A DNA stretch of 13,307 bases from assembly GCA_002436485.1 (NCBI GenBank), contig DJMK01000016.1, positions 1 to 13,307 on the forward strand, read 5' to 3'. Under the pieces are notes generated by a model, which searched no databases, was not told where the DNA came from, and saw only the letters and a list, made by a program, of their open reading frames with translations. Source of the DNA: Proteobacteria bacterium UBA6492 (GTDB lineage Bacteria > Pseudomonadota > Gammaproteobacteria > UBA6429 > Thiohalophilaceae). This document shows, in pieces, positions 1-7,350 of the stretch (position 1 is its first letter; each line of letters begins with the position of its first letter). Position numbers and translations under genes: made by a program.

Positions 1-1
1 G

Positions 2-250
2 AAAGAACAGCCAACTTACCTGGTGGTTTATCGTGACAAGGACGATGAAGTACACTTTCTTGAAATTAATCCGGTTACCGCACACTCATTGCAGCAACTC
101 ACCGAAGACAATAACCAGACCAGTAAAGAAATACTCAGTGATATCGCGCAGCAACTACAACACCCCAATCCTGATGTAGTTATTCAGGGTGGTTTGCAAA
201 TACTGCATGACCTGCACACGCGCGGCGTAATCATTGGTACAAAAAAATAA
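2..250 (+). CDS. HvfC/BufC-type (DUF2063) MNIO partner protein, 3' end only
   Basis: The reading frame is open from the left edge, so this is the C-terminal 82 residues of a longer protein. It contains VVYRDKDDEVHFLEINPVT, then an acidic/glutamine-rich helical stretch and a closing segment GGLQILHDLHTRGVIIGT. That pattern matches the C-terminal domain of DUF2063 proteins (HvfC in Haemophilus, BufC in bufferin clusters). In the known family these proteins partner a DUF692 MNIO enzyme that modifies cysteines in a small secreted precursor peptide, often copper-responsive. The DoxX gene 70 bases downstream fits that operon type. The N-terminal half and any precursor or MNIO gene lie outside the window, so the pathway assignment is inferred from the C-terminus and its neighbour. 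A GTG at 23 is in frame but is not a real start, because homology runs through it. Confidence 0.75.
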   Translation, partial: KEQPTYLVVYRDKDDEVHFLEINPVTAHSLQQLTEDNNQTSKEILSDIAQQLQHPNPDVVIQGGLQILHDLHTRGVIIGTKK

Positions 251-270
251 TTCGACTGAACTTTCCACGT

Positions 271-300
271 TTGTTCTGTCAAAAATAAAACAACTATAAA
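271..300 (+). promoter_or_regulatory. possible promoter for the DoxX gene
   Basis: TTGTTC (271-276) and TATAAA (295-300) are separated by 18 bases, just upstream of the DoxX ribosome binding site. The -10 is good and the -35 weak. The leader would be only about 14 bases. The gene may equally be read through from the upstream operon. Confidence 0.25.
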
Positions 301-320
301 TTCACAACCGGAGAGAGCCT

Positions 321-917
321 ATGAACTTCGCAATGAAGATGCAGGACCTGTTGGATAAAACAAAATCATTTAACTTTCTTGCGCTACTGTTTTTACGTAT
401 CTTTCTCGCACCGATCATGATCATTGCTGGTTATGGCAAATTAACCAGTATCGAAAACACGGCCTATTATTTTAGTGAGTACTTGGGTATGCCTGCCCCG
501 GAGTTAATGGCTGTATTGGCCGGTTCCGCGGAATTTTTTGGTGGCATTGCCATTCTGATCGGTCTGGCTACGCGCTGGTTTGCCATACCGTTAATGTTTA
601 CCATGATCGTAGCGGCGGGCACTGCGCACTGGCAAAACGGCTGGCATGCTTTACCCGAGTCTACATTGACCGTGCCCTGGGAATGGCGTACCGACCTGAT
701 CGAAGAAGCCAACGTACGTAAGGACAAGGCAAAAGAAATTCTCAAGGAACATGGCAACTACGACTGGCTGACCGAAGCCGGCTCGATTACCATTTTAAAA
801 AATGGCATCGAATTTGCCGCGACCTATTTCTTCATGTTGTTGGTGTTGTTCTTCTATGGTGGCGGACGTTATGTGAGTATCGACTACTGGATAGCGAAAC
901 GCTTTGGCAGGGATTAG
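321..917 (+). CDS. DoxX-family inner-membrane protein (HvfD/BufD-like)
   Basis: This 198-residue membrane protein begins at ATG with a good Shine-Dalgarno GGAGAG (310-315). Hydrophobic segments are visible at about residues 18-38, 60-83, 86-104 and 160-182, giving the four-helix DoxX fold. RIFLAPIMIIAGYGKL in the first helix and GSAEFFGGIAILIGLATRW in the second are typical of the family. Between helices three and four there is a polar, charged insert of about 54 residues (105-158), so the protein is longer than the roughly 130-150 residues of simple DoxX proteins. DoxX proteins are integral membrane proteins with poorly defined redox or transport roles. Directly after an HvfC-type gene, this one is best read as the DoxX member of an MNIO RiPP operon. 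The precise function is unknown. Confidence 0.85.
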   Translation: MNFAMKMQDLLDKTKSFNFLALLFLRIFLAPIMIIAGYGKLTSIENTAYYFSEYLGMPAPELMAVLAGSAEFFGGIAILIGLATRWFAIPLMFTMIVAAGTAHWQNGWHALPESTLTVPWEWRTDLIEEANVRKDKAKEILKEHGNYDWLTEAGSITILKNGIEFAATYFFMLLVLFFYGGGRYVSIDYWIAKRFGRD

Positions 918-930
918 CTGAATCAAATTC

Positions 931-963
931 AAAAAAAAGCCGACCTGAGGTCGGCTTTTTTTA
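931..963. terminator. bidirectional intrinsic terminator between the DoxX gene and argG
   Basis: AAAAAAAA (931-938), stem GCCGACC (939-945), loop TGA, stem GGTCGGC (949-955) and an eight-base T run. The A and T tracts extend the pairing and give a U-tract on both strands. It serves DoxX on + and argG on -. The argG stop codon (961-963) lies in the T tract. Confidence 0.93.
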
Positions 964-2175
964 TTTTCGCTTTCGCATCGCCGCAATCCGCATCCGCAAT
1001 GCGTTTAGCTTGATGAAACCGGTGGCATCGGATTGGTCATAAGCACCCGCATCATCTTCAAAGGTAGCAATATTCTCATCGAACAGGCTGTCTGAATCTG
1101 ACTTACGGCCTTCTACGATCACATTCCCTTTATATAACTTCAGGCGGACAATACCGTTGACAGTGACCTGCGAGGCATCGATCATTTCTTGCAGCATCTT
1201 ACGTTCTGGCGCCCACCAGTAACCGTTATAAATCAGGGTGGCGTATTTCGGCATCAGTTCATCTTTAAGATGCGCTACTTCGCGATCCAAGGTGATGGAT
1301 TCAATGGCACGATGTGCCTTCAGCATCACGGTACCAGCCGGTGTTTCGTAGCAACCACGTGATTTCATACCGACATAACGATTCTCGACAATATCATCAC
1401 GCCCGATGCCGTTTTTGCCGGCAACCCGGTTAAGGTATTCCATGACTTCTGCAGCTGACATGGCTTTACCATTAATCGCAACAATGTCGCCTTGCTCGTA
1501 GGTCAATTCAATGATGGTCGCATCATCCGGTGCGTGTTCTGGTGATACTGACCAGCGCCACATATCCTCTTCGGCCGAGGCCCACGGATCCTCGAGTACT
1601 CCACCTTCATAGGAAATATGTAACAGGTTGGCATCCATGGAATAGGGTGACTTTTTGCCTTTATTGAAATCGACTGGAATGTCATGTTGCTTTGCATAAC
1701 TCATAAGCTTTTCACGCGAGTTCAGATCCCATTCGCGCCACGGCGCAATCACCTTGATATTGGGTTCCAGTGCATAGGCACCAAGTTCAAAACGCACCTG
1801 GTCATTACCCTTCCCGGTGGCACCATGTGCAATGGCATCCGCACCGGTCTGGTTGGCAATTTCCACCAGCCGTTTGGCAATCAACGGTCGTGCGATAGAT
1901 GTTCCCAGTAGGTATTCACCTTCATAAATGGTGTTGGCACGAAACATGGGGAAGACATACTCGCGCGCAAATTCCTCGCGCAGGTCTTCAATGAAAATCT
2001 CCTTAACGCCCATGGCCTGAGCCTTGGCACGTGCAGGTTCCACCTCTTCACCTTGCCCGATATCAGCCGTGAAGGTCACGACCTCGCAGCCATAGGTATC
2101 CTGCAGCCACTTGAGAATAATTGACGTATCAAGGCCGCCTGAATAGGCCAGAACAACCTTTTTCACATCAGACAT
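961..2175 (-). CDS. argG: argininosuccinate synthase
   Basis: ArgG joins citrulline and aspartate using ATP, giving argininosuccinate, AMP and PPi, in arginine biosynthesis in the cytosol. The 404 residues match the usual length. The N-type ATP pyrophosphatase loop YSGGLDTS is at residues 11-18, and the substrate-binding block AHGATGKGNDQVRFE is at 116-130. The conserved aspartate-site region and the C-terminal oligomerisation helix follow in the expected order. The start is ATG at 2175 with Shine-Dalgarno GGGAGAG (2180-2186). The gene follows the E2-E3 gene on the same strand with a 53-base gap, so it may be partly cotranscribed with the pdh genes. A perfect TATAAT in the gap suggests its own promoter. 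Transcription ends at the bidirectional terminator overlapping its stop. Confidence 0.97.
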   Translation of the reverse strand: MSDVKKVVLAYSGGLDTSIILKWLQDTYGCEVVTFTADIGQGEEVEPARAKAQAMGVKEIFIEDLREEFAREYVFPMFRANTIYEGEYLLGTSIARPLIAKRLVEIANQTGADAIAHGATGKGNDQVRFELGAYALEPNIKVIAPWREWDLNSREKLMSYAKQHDIPVDFNKGKKSPYSMDANLLHISYEGGVLEDPWASAEEDMWRWSVSPEHAPDDATIIELTYEQGDIVAINGKAMSAAEVMEYLNRVAGKNGIGRDDIVENRYVGMKSRGCYETPAGTVMLKAHRAIESITLDREVAHLKDELMPKYATLIYNGYWWAPERKMLQEMIDASQVTVNGIVRLKLYKGNVIVEGRKSDSDSLFDENIATFEDDAGAYDQSDATGFIKLNALRMRIAAMRKRK

Positions 2176-2205
2176 GTGTCTCTCCCGCGTTGAGTATTGA
2201 GAGTG

Positions 2206-2211
2206 ATTATA
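2206..2211 (-). promoter_or_regulatory. candidate -10 element for argG
   Basis: On the - strand this is a perfect TATAAT, 30 bases upstream of the argG start codon and inside the 53-base gap after the E2-E3 stop. I see no good -35 at 16-18 bases; that position would fall over the end of the E2-E3 gene. No clear ArgR box is visible. Confidence 0.4.
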
Positions 2212-2228
2212 CCGAATGACGGCTGTAA

Positions 2229-5200
2229 TCAGGCTTTCGCCTTGCGCTTTTCAGAACGACGCAGCCGTGAAGACAAACGACGTGCCAGCTCACCAAACAA
2301 TTCCGTCTGGGTTGGATGCGGGTGAATGGCATTGCCTACCTGTTCGAGGGTCATGTTACCTGACACCATCATCACGGCTTCGCCAATCAGCGTGTCGGTA
2401 TGATCCGCCAGGAAATGCACCCCGATTACACGATGCGTTGCCTTGTCAGCAACGATCTTGATCAGTCCATGCAGTTCATTGTTGATCATCGCCTTGGCGT
2501 CGATATTCATCGGTACCTTGACCTCGACCGCATCAATACCCTTCTCCTTGGCCTGCTCAACAGAAAGCCCCACAAAACCGGCTTCCGGGCGGGTAAAGAT
2601 CACGCCGCTATCCTTGTCCTGATCGTAAGTGAGTGCTTCACCACTGATGTTGTGCGCAGCCACCCTGCCCTGTTGGCCCGCTGTATGCGCCAGCATGAAT
2701 CCGCCGATCACATCACCCACGGCAAAAATATGTGGAACATTGGTTCGACAGCGATTGTCTGCCTTGATGACACCGTTCTCTGTCTCGATACCAGCTTTAT
2801 CCAGGCCCAGTCCGTCCAGTGCCGGGCGTTTACCCGTCGCCATGATAATGTAATCACAACTATAGGTTTTCTTCTTGCCCTCGACATCGGTATAGACGAG
2901 TTTCATTTCACCCGGCTTGCCCTTTATATCAGCTACCTTGGCATTGGTTACAATCGTGAGATTTTTGTCGTTGTTGAGTACTTCGGTCAGCTGTTTTGCA
3001 ACTTCCTTTTCAACTTCGGCAAGGATGCGATCCTTGCCTTCAATCAACACAACTTTGGCACCAAAGTCCTGGAAGATTTGCGCCATCTCGCAACCAATGG
3101 CACCACCACCAATCACACCAACACGTTTTGGTGCCTGTTTGAGTCCCCAGACCGTGTCCGAGGTAAGCACGCCGCCAGATTCGAGGCCATCAGCTGCACC
3201 CTCGATCGGCGGCACAAAGGGAGGTGCCCCCGTAGCAATCACGGCGGCACCAAAACTGATTTGCTTACCTTTCTTGCCATTACCAGCAGTGGCACGCACA
3301 TGTGGATCCTTGGAGTTGCCACCGGTATCGACAAACACGTGATGATCGTCCTCAAAGCGGGCAAAGCCCTGTATGACATCAATTTTGACGCCCTTGTCAG
3401 TCTTTAACGCCATATCGCCACGTGTTTCCAGAACGTTGCGGCGCGTTTGCTCCAACTTCTTCCAGTTCAAGCTGGGCTTGTTGGTTCCTTGTATGCCCAG
3501 GTGACTGTCTTCTGCACGATCACGCATGCGATCGGCCGCAGCACGCCAGGCCTTGGACGGAATACAACCACGCCACAGGCACTCACCACCGGGGAATGGC
3601 GCGTCGTTTACCATGGCAACCTTGAAGCCATGCTCAACCAGGTCACGGGCACAGTCTTCACCGCCCGGACCACCACCAATCACAACCACATCATAATCCC
3701 ACTCGCCTTTTGGCAAAGTAAAATCAGACGCCACCGGTTGCTGTGCAACCGAAGATGCAGCGGCATCAAGCCAACTCGGGCTCTCAACCAGCTCCTTAAA
3801 GGTGTTGAGAAACTTGGCTGCATCCGCACCGTTGACAATACGGTGATCAGCGGTAATCGTGACCGGCATACCCTGTGGACCCAAAGTCGCGATAGCAAAG
3901 ATCGCTGAGGTGCCCGGTGAAGGAATGGCATCGAAATGGGACACGCCCATCATGCCCATGTTGGAAATGGTAAAGGTTGGATTTGAATACTCTTCGGGTT
4001 TCAAACGACGTGCCCGTGCACGATCCACCAGGTCTTTCCAACCCGCGGACAGGTCTGCGAGGTCGCGTGTACCTGCATCACGTAGGACAGGCACCACCAA
4101 ACCCATACCTTCGGTTTCAACGGCGAGACCAATATCAATCTGCTCGCGTTCGACAATACGATCTTCGTGTTGATATACAGCATTAATTGAGGGGTGTTTC
4201 TCAATAGCGAGCGCCGCTGCCTTGGCTAACGTGACCGTCAGTGAAAAACCTTTTGCCTTGGAGGCAACCTTGAGCGCCGCCGGGTCAATGTTCACCGTCA
4301 CACGGAACAGTGGCATCGACAGGGAATATTCCATGTTATGCGAGACGGCTTTTTCCATTGCCGTCATCGGGCGGCCCTGCCCGGGTACCTGGTAAATACG
4401 TTGGGTGGTTGCCTTCTGGATATTACTGTTCAATACGTCCGCGGCAACGACTGTTCCACTCGGCCCCGTACCAGGAACACTATTAAGATCGATGCCATGG
4501 GCACCGGCTAACTGTCTGGCATAAGGTGTGGCCAGGACGTTACGTGGTCGTGGTGCCGGTGTCGCACCATGTGGCTGGGCCGGTGCACGTGTTTTGGGTT
4601 GAGCAGTACCTGCCGGAATGGACTTCGGAATCACCGCGGCTTCCTGCTTGGGTGTTGCAGTGATGGTTTTCGTTTTATCCACGATAGCTGCTGAATCGGC
4701 AACCAGGTAAGCGATGGCTTCACCAACCGGTACGACACTGTCCACTTCAGCCATTGGACCAGACAGGTAACCTTCACGGAAAACTTCCACATCCATGATG
4801 GCCTTGTCAGTCTCCACCTGCGCAACTACATCGCCACGCTCCACCTTGTCACCCAGGTTTTTCTCCCAGCTGACCATGACACCCTCGGTCATGGTATCTG
4901 ACAGTTGTGGCATCTTGATGGGATGGGCATCAGCCGGTGCTTCATCTACGTCCTGTGGCTCGGCTTCGGTTGTTGTAACTTCGGTATCGCTTGATGTCGT
5001 TGCGACAGCCGCTGCCGCGGTGTCCGTACTAACCTCTTCTGCGGTTGCGACCAGGTAACCAATGGCATCACCTACAGGGACTGTTGAATCAGCTGCGGCA
5101 ACCGGGCCTGACAGATAGCCTTCACGGAAAACTTCGACATCCATGATAGCCTTGTCGGTTTCGACCGTTGCAACAATGTCACCACGTTCAACTTTATCGC

Positions 5201-5285
5201 CAATGTTTTTTTCCCAGCTTACCAGCACACCTTCTGTCATAGTGTCAGAGAGCTGGGGCATTTTAATTACATAAGGATCTGCCAT
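2229..5285 (-). CDS. fused pyruvate dehydrogenase E2-E3 (dihydrolipoyl acetyltransferase and dihydrolipoamide dehydrogenase)
   Basis: One uninterrupted 1018-residue frame carries a complete E2 followed by a complete E3. Domains in order: lipoyl 1 (about 4-80, lipoyl lysine K45 in ETDKA), Ala/Thr/Glu linker, lipoyl 2 (about 120-196, K161), Ala/Pro linker, peripheral-subunit-binding domain (about 250-286), acyltransferase core (about 300-505, H481 in ADHRIVNG), a linker of about 20 residues, then E3. The E3 has FAD loop VIGGGPGG (535-542), redox cysteines C569 and C574 in ECLWRGCIPSK, NAD loop GVIGGGAIG (723-731), second FAD motif FAVGD (854-858) and the catalytic pair H990/E995 in HPHPTQTE. 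The product should take acetyl from E1, pass it to CoA and reoxidise dihydrolipoamide with NAD+ in one polypeptide. Oddities are N485 where Asp is usual and a polar E3 insert near 655-678. The Shine-Dalgarno is weak (AAGAAG). The gap to pdhB is 50 bases. Confidence 0.93.
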   Translation of the reverse strand: MADPYVIKMPQLSDTMTEGVLVSWEKNIGDKVERGDIVATVETDKAIMDVEVFREGYLSGPVAAADSTVPVGDAIGYLVATAEEVSTDTAAAAVATTSSDTEVTTTEAEPQDVDEAPADAHPIKMPQLSDTMTEGVMVSWEKNLGDKVERGDVVAQVETDKAIMDVEVFREGYLSGPMAEVDSVVPVGEAIAYLVADSAAIVDKTKTITATPKQEAAVIPKSIPAGTAQPKTRAPAQPHGATPAPRPRNVLATPYARQLAGAHGIDLNSVPGTGPSGTVVAADVLNSNIQKATTQRIYQVPGQGRPMTAMEKAVSHNMEYSLSMPLFRVTVNIDPAALKVASKAKGFSLTVTLAKAAALAIEKHPSINAVYQHEDRIVEREQIDIGLAVETEGMGLVVPVLRDAGTRDLADLSAGWKDLVDRARARRLKPEEYSNPTFTISNMGMMGVSHFDAIPSPGTSAIFAIATLGPQGMPVTITADHRIVNGADAAKFLNTFKELVESPSWLDAAASSVAQQPVASDFTLPKGEWDYDVVVIGGGPGGEDCARDLVEHGFKVAMVNDAPFPGGECLWRGCIPSKAWRAAADRMRDRAEDSHLGIQGTNKPSLNWKKLEQTRRNVLETRGDMALKTDKGVKIDVIQGFARFEDDHHVFVDTGGNSKDPHVRATAGNGKKGKQISFGAAVIATGAPPFVPPIEGAADGLESGGVLTSDTVWGLKQAPKRVGVIGGGAIGCEMAQIFQDFGAKVVLIEGKDRILAEVEKEVAKQLTEVLNNDKNLTIVTNAKVADIKGKPGEMKLVYTDVEGKKKTYSCDYIIMATGKRPALDGLGLDKAGIETENGVIKADNRCRTNVPHIFAVGDVIGGFMLAHTAGQQGRVAAHNISGEALTYDQDKDSGVIFTRPEAGFVGLSVEQAKEKGIDAVEVKVPMNIDAKAMINNELHGLIKIVADKATHRVIGVHFLADHTDTLIGEAVMMVSGNMTLEQVGNAIHPHPTQTELFGELARRLSSRLRRSEKRKAKA
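4698..5267 (-). repeat. tandem pair of near-identical lipoyl domains inside the E2-E3 gene
   Basis: Residues 7-80 and 123-196 of the E2-E3 protein align without gaps over 74 positions and differ at about 10. The spacing is 116 residues (348 bases). Both carry the lipoylation site VETDKAIMDVEVFREGYLSG. The high identity points to a recent duplication or continuing gene conversion. Confidence 0.9.
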
Positions 5286-5335
5286 CGTAATTCTTCTTTG
5301 AATCCTGCTTGTCCGGTTTATCGCGTGGTTCGTGT

Positions 5336-6316
5336 TTAGATTTTGCCGAGTACTTTCAACGCACCCTGGTAGACATCGTCGGCATGCGGGATGGCGGCTT
5401 TTTCCAGTTTGGCGTTATACGGTACCGGCACGTCCGCAGCATGAATGCGAACCGGCTGGGAATCCAGGGCAAAAAAGCAATCCTCAATAATGCCGGTAAT
5501 AATTTCGGAACCGACACCTACCGGAGCTTCATCTTCTTCTGCAACCAGCACGTTATGGGTTTTTTCAACTGACTCACGGATAGTTTCGCGATCAATCGGC
5601 TTTAACGCCCGCAAATCAACCACCTCAGCACTGATGCCATCTGCTTCCAGACGCTTTGCCGCTTCCAGGCAAAGGTGAACACTATAGTTGTATCCAATGA
5701 GCGTGATATCGGTACCTTCGCGTACCACCTCGGCCCCTTCCAGTGAACGGAAGAATTCCTCTTCGGGAATATCCTCTTTCAGGTTATACATTTGCTCATG
5801 TTCAATAATGATAACTGGATCGTTACTGCGAATAGCAGACTTCAACATACCGTAAGCATCCAGTGGGCCTCGTGGTGTTACCACGCGCAGGCCTGACGTC
5901 GACATGAACATGCGTGCAAGACGGGCTGAGTGCTGTGCCGCCAGCTGGTGCGCAGTACCACCCGGTGTGCGCATTACGATCGGACATTGCAACTGACCAC
6001 CTGACATGTAACGAATTTTTGCAGCCGCGTTGACGATCGTATCCAGTGCCAACAAGGCAAAGTTAATGGACATGATTTCGATGATCGGCCGCATGCCAAC
6101 CATGGATGCGCCTATACCGATACCGGTATAGGAGTTTTCGGAAATAGGACAATCGATGACACGATCTTCGCCATACTTGTCATACAGGCCCAACGTAGCT
6201 TTGTAGGTACCGCCTGCAACACCAATATCCTCACCCATGGCAATGACCATTTTGTCTCTTGCCATTTCTTCATCATGCGCGCGACGAATCGCTTCCCAAT
6301 ATGCTGTTTCTGCCAT
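5336..6316 (-). CDS. pdhB: pyruvate dehydrogenase E1 component, beta subunit
   Basis: This is the beta chain of the alpha2beta2 E1, which decarboxylates pyruvate with thiamine diphosphate and acetylates the lipoyl arms of E2. The 326 residues match family length. MGEDIGVAGGTYKAT near the N-terminus, CPISENSYTGIGIGA around the conserved E60, and the C-terminal transketolase domain (about 195-315) with VPVPYNAKLEKAAIP are typical. I chose ATG at 6316 because GAGGAAGAAG lies 6-15 bases upstream and the protein then begins MAETAYWEAIRRA as in relatives. The frame stays open to an ATG at 6361, but that start would overlap pdhA and has no family support. The gene begins 20 bases after the pdhA stop and is almost certainly cotranscribed with it. 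A branched-chain or acetoin E1 beta is possible, but the context favours pyruvate. Confidence 0.93.
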   Translation of the reverse strand: MAETAYWEAIRRAHDEEMARDKMVIAMGEDIGVAGGTYKATLGLYDKYGEDRVIDCPISENSYTGIGIGASMVGMRPIIEIMSINFALLALDTIVNAAAKIRYMSGGQLQCPIVMRTPGGTAHQLAAQHSARLARMFMSTSGLRVVTPRGPLDAYGMLKSAIRSNDPVIIIEHEQMYNLKEDIPEEEFFRSLEGAEVVREGTDITLIGYNYSVHLCLEAAKRLEADGISAEVVDLRALKPIDRETIRESVEKTHNVLVAEEDEAPVGVGSEIITGIIEDCFFALDSQPVRIHAADVPVPYNAKLEKAAIPHADDVYQGALKVLGKI

Positions 6317-6336
6317 GCTAGCTTCTTCCTCGGAAA

Positions 6337-7350
6337 TTATTTTTGCAGCGGACCAACCCAACGTGGATCCGGATTATCATCCAGCACGTAGCGGGTTAAC
6401 TCTTCGACTTTTGGCTCCGGACTCTCTTCGGCGAACTTGATGATGTCATTCTCGATCTCATCATCAATTTCCTTTTCCATTGCCTTGATGTCCTGCTCGG
6501 TGATCAGCCCTTCCTTGATCAGGTTCTTGCTAAAGTTCTTGATCGGATCGCGTTGTTCCCACTCCAGCTCTTCGTCACGTGTGCGATAGCCCTTTGCATC
6601 AGACATGGAGTGACCACGGAAACGGTAGGTCATGAACTCGATAAAATACGGTTTCTGTTCCTTGCGAACATAGTCGATAGCCTTCTTGGCTTCTTTCAAG
6701 ACTGTTTCGATATTCATGCCATCGTGCTGACTGGACTTGATGTTATAAGCAGTGTCAACGCGCTTGTATTGTTCAGGCTGAGCCGTGGAACGATCGATGT
6801 GGGTACCGATGGCATAACCATTGTTCTCGCACACAAATAACACCGGCAGATTCCAGACTGACGCCATGTTAAGGGTCTCATGGAATGTACCCTGGTTATT
6901 CGCGCCATCACCCAGGAAACAAATTGCTATCTGATCCGTTCCCTTGTGTTTGGCACCCATGGCCAAGCCGGCCGCTAGTGGAAATGGCTGACCAACCAGT
7001 GCGTAGCCACCCATAAAATTCTGACTGGCATCAAAGATGTGCATGGAGCCGCCACGCCCCTTGGATGAACCGGTTTCCTTGCCAAACAATTCAGCCATCA
7101 CTTCGCGTGCCGGAGCACCGGTTTTGATAGCATGAATGTGATCGCGATAGCCGGTAATGACATAATCATTTTTCTCACCCTGACCGGTACGTGCCATATC
7201 GAGTACACCCGTGGCAACCGCTTCCTGGCCAGAATATAAATGAAGAAAACCACCGATTTTGCGTTCCATATAGGCCTCAAAACAGCGATCTTCGAAACGA
7301 CGAAAAAAGATCATTTCACGCAACAGGCGCTTCTTGTCAGCGTCTTTCAT
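6337..7350 (-). CDS. pdhA: pyruvate dehydrogenase E1 component, alpha subunit
   Basis: This is the alpha chain of the thiamine-diphosphate E1, 337 residues long. The TPP-binding motif runs from GDG (147-149) to NN (176-177). Also present are IGGFLHLYSGQEAV near the N-terminus, GRGGSMHIF (98-106) and the loop YRFRGHSMSDAKGYRT, all typical of E1 alpha of pyruvate dehydrogenase. The start is ATG at 7350 with AAGGA about 8-12 bases upstream. It is the first gene of a - strand unit with pdhB and the E2-E3 fusion. The alpha/beta E1 is unlike the single-chain AceE usual in enteric bacteria and pseudomonads. No clear regulator site such as a PdhR box was recognised upstream. A branched-chain 2-oxoacid enzyme is the main alternative, but the sequence looks like the PdhA group. 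Confidence 0.94.
   Translation of the reverse strand: MKDADKKRLLREMIFFRRFEDRCFEAYMERKIGGFLHLYSGQEAVATGVLDMARTGQGEKNDYVITGYRDHIHAIKTGAPAREVMAELFGKETGSSKGRGGSMHIFDASQNFMGGYALVGQPFPLAAGLAMGAKHKGTDQIAICFLGDGANNQGTFHETLNMASVWNLPVLFVCENNGYAIGTHIDRSTAQPEQYKRVDTAYNIKSSQHDGMNIETVLKEAKKAIDYVRKEQKPYFIEFMTYRFRGHSMSDAKGYRTRDEELEWEQRDPIKNFSKNLIKEGLITEQDIKAMEKEIDDEIENDIIKFAEESPEPKVEELTRYVLDDNPDPRWVGPLQK

Noticed and set aside
23..250. A complete 75-codon gene starting at GTG 23
   Set aside because: The frame stays open to the left edge and the DUF2063-type similarity continues through it, so it is the end of a larger gene.
2400..3407. Long + strand ORF of 335 codons opposite the E3 part of the E2-E3 gene
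   Set aside because: It is antisense to a gene with clear E3 motifs, shows no recognisable domain and has no ribosome binding site, so it is a shadow of the coding strand.
6317..6361. Longer start for pdhB at 6361
   Set aside because: It would overlap pdhA and adds 15 residues not expected in E1 beta, while ATG 6316 has a good Shine-Dalgarno.
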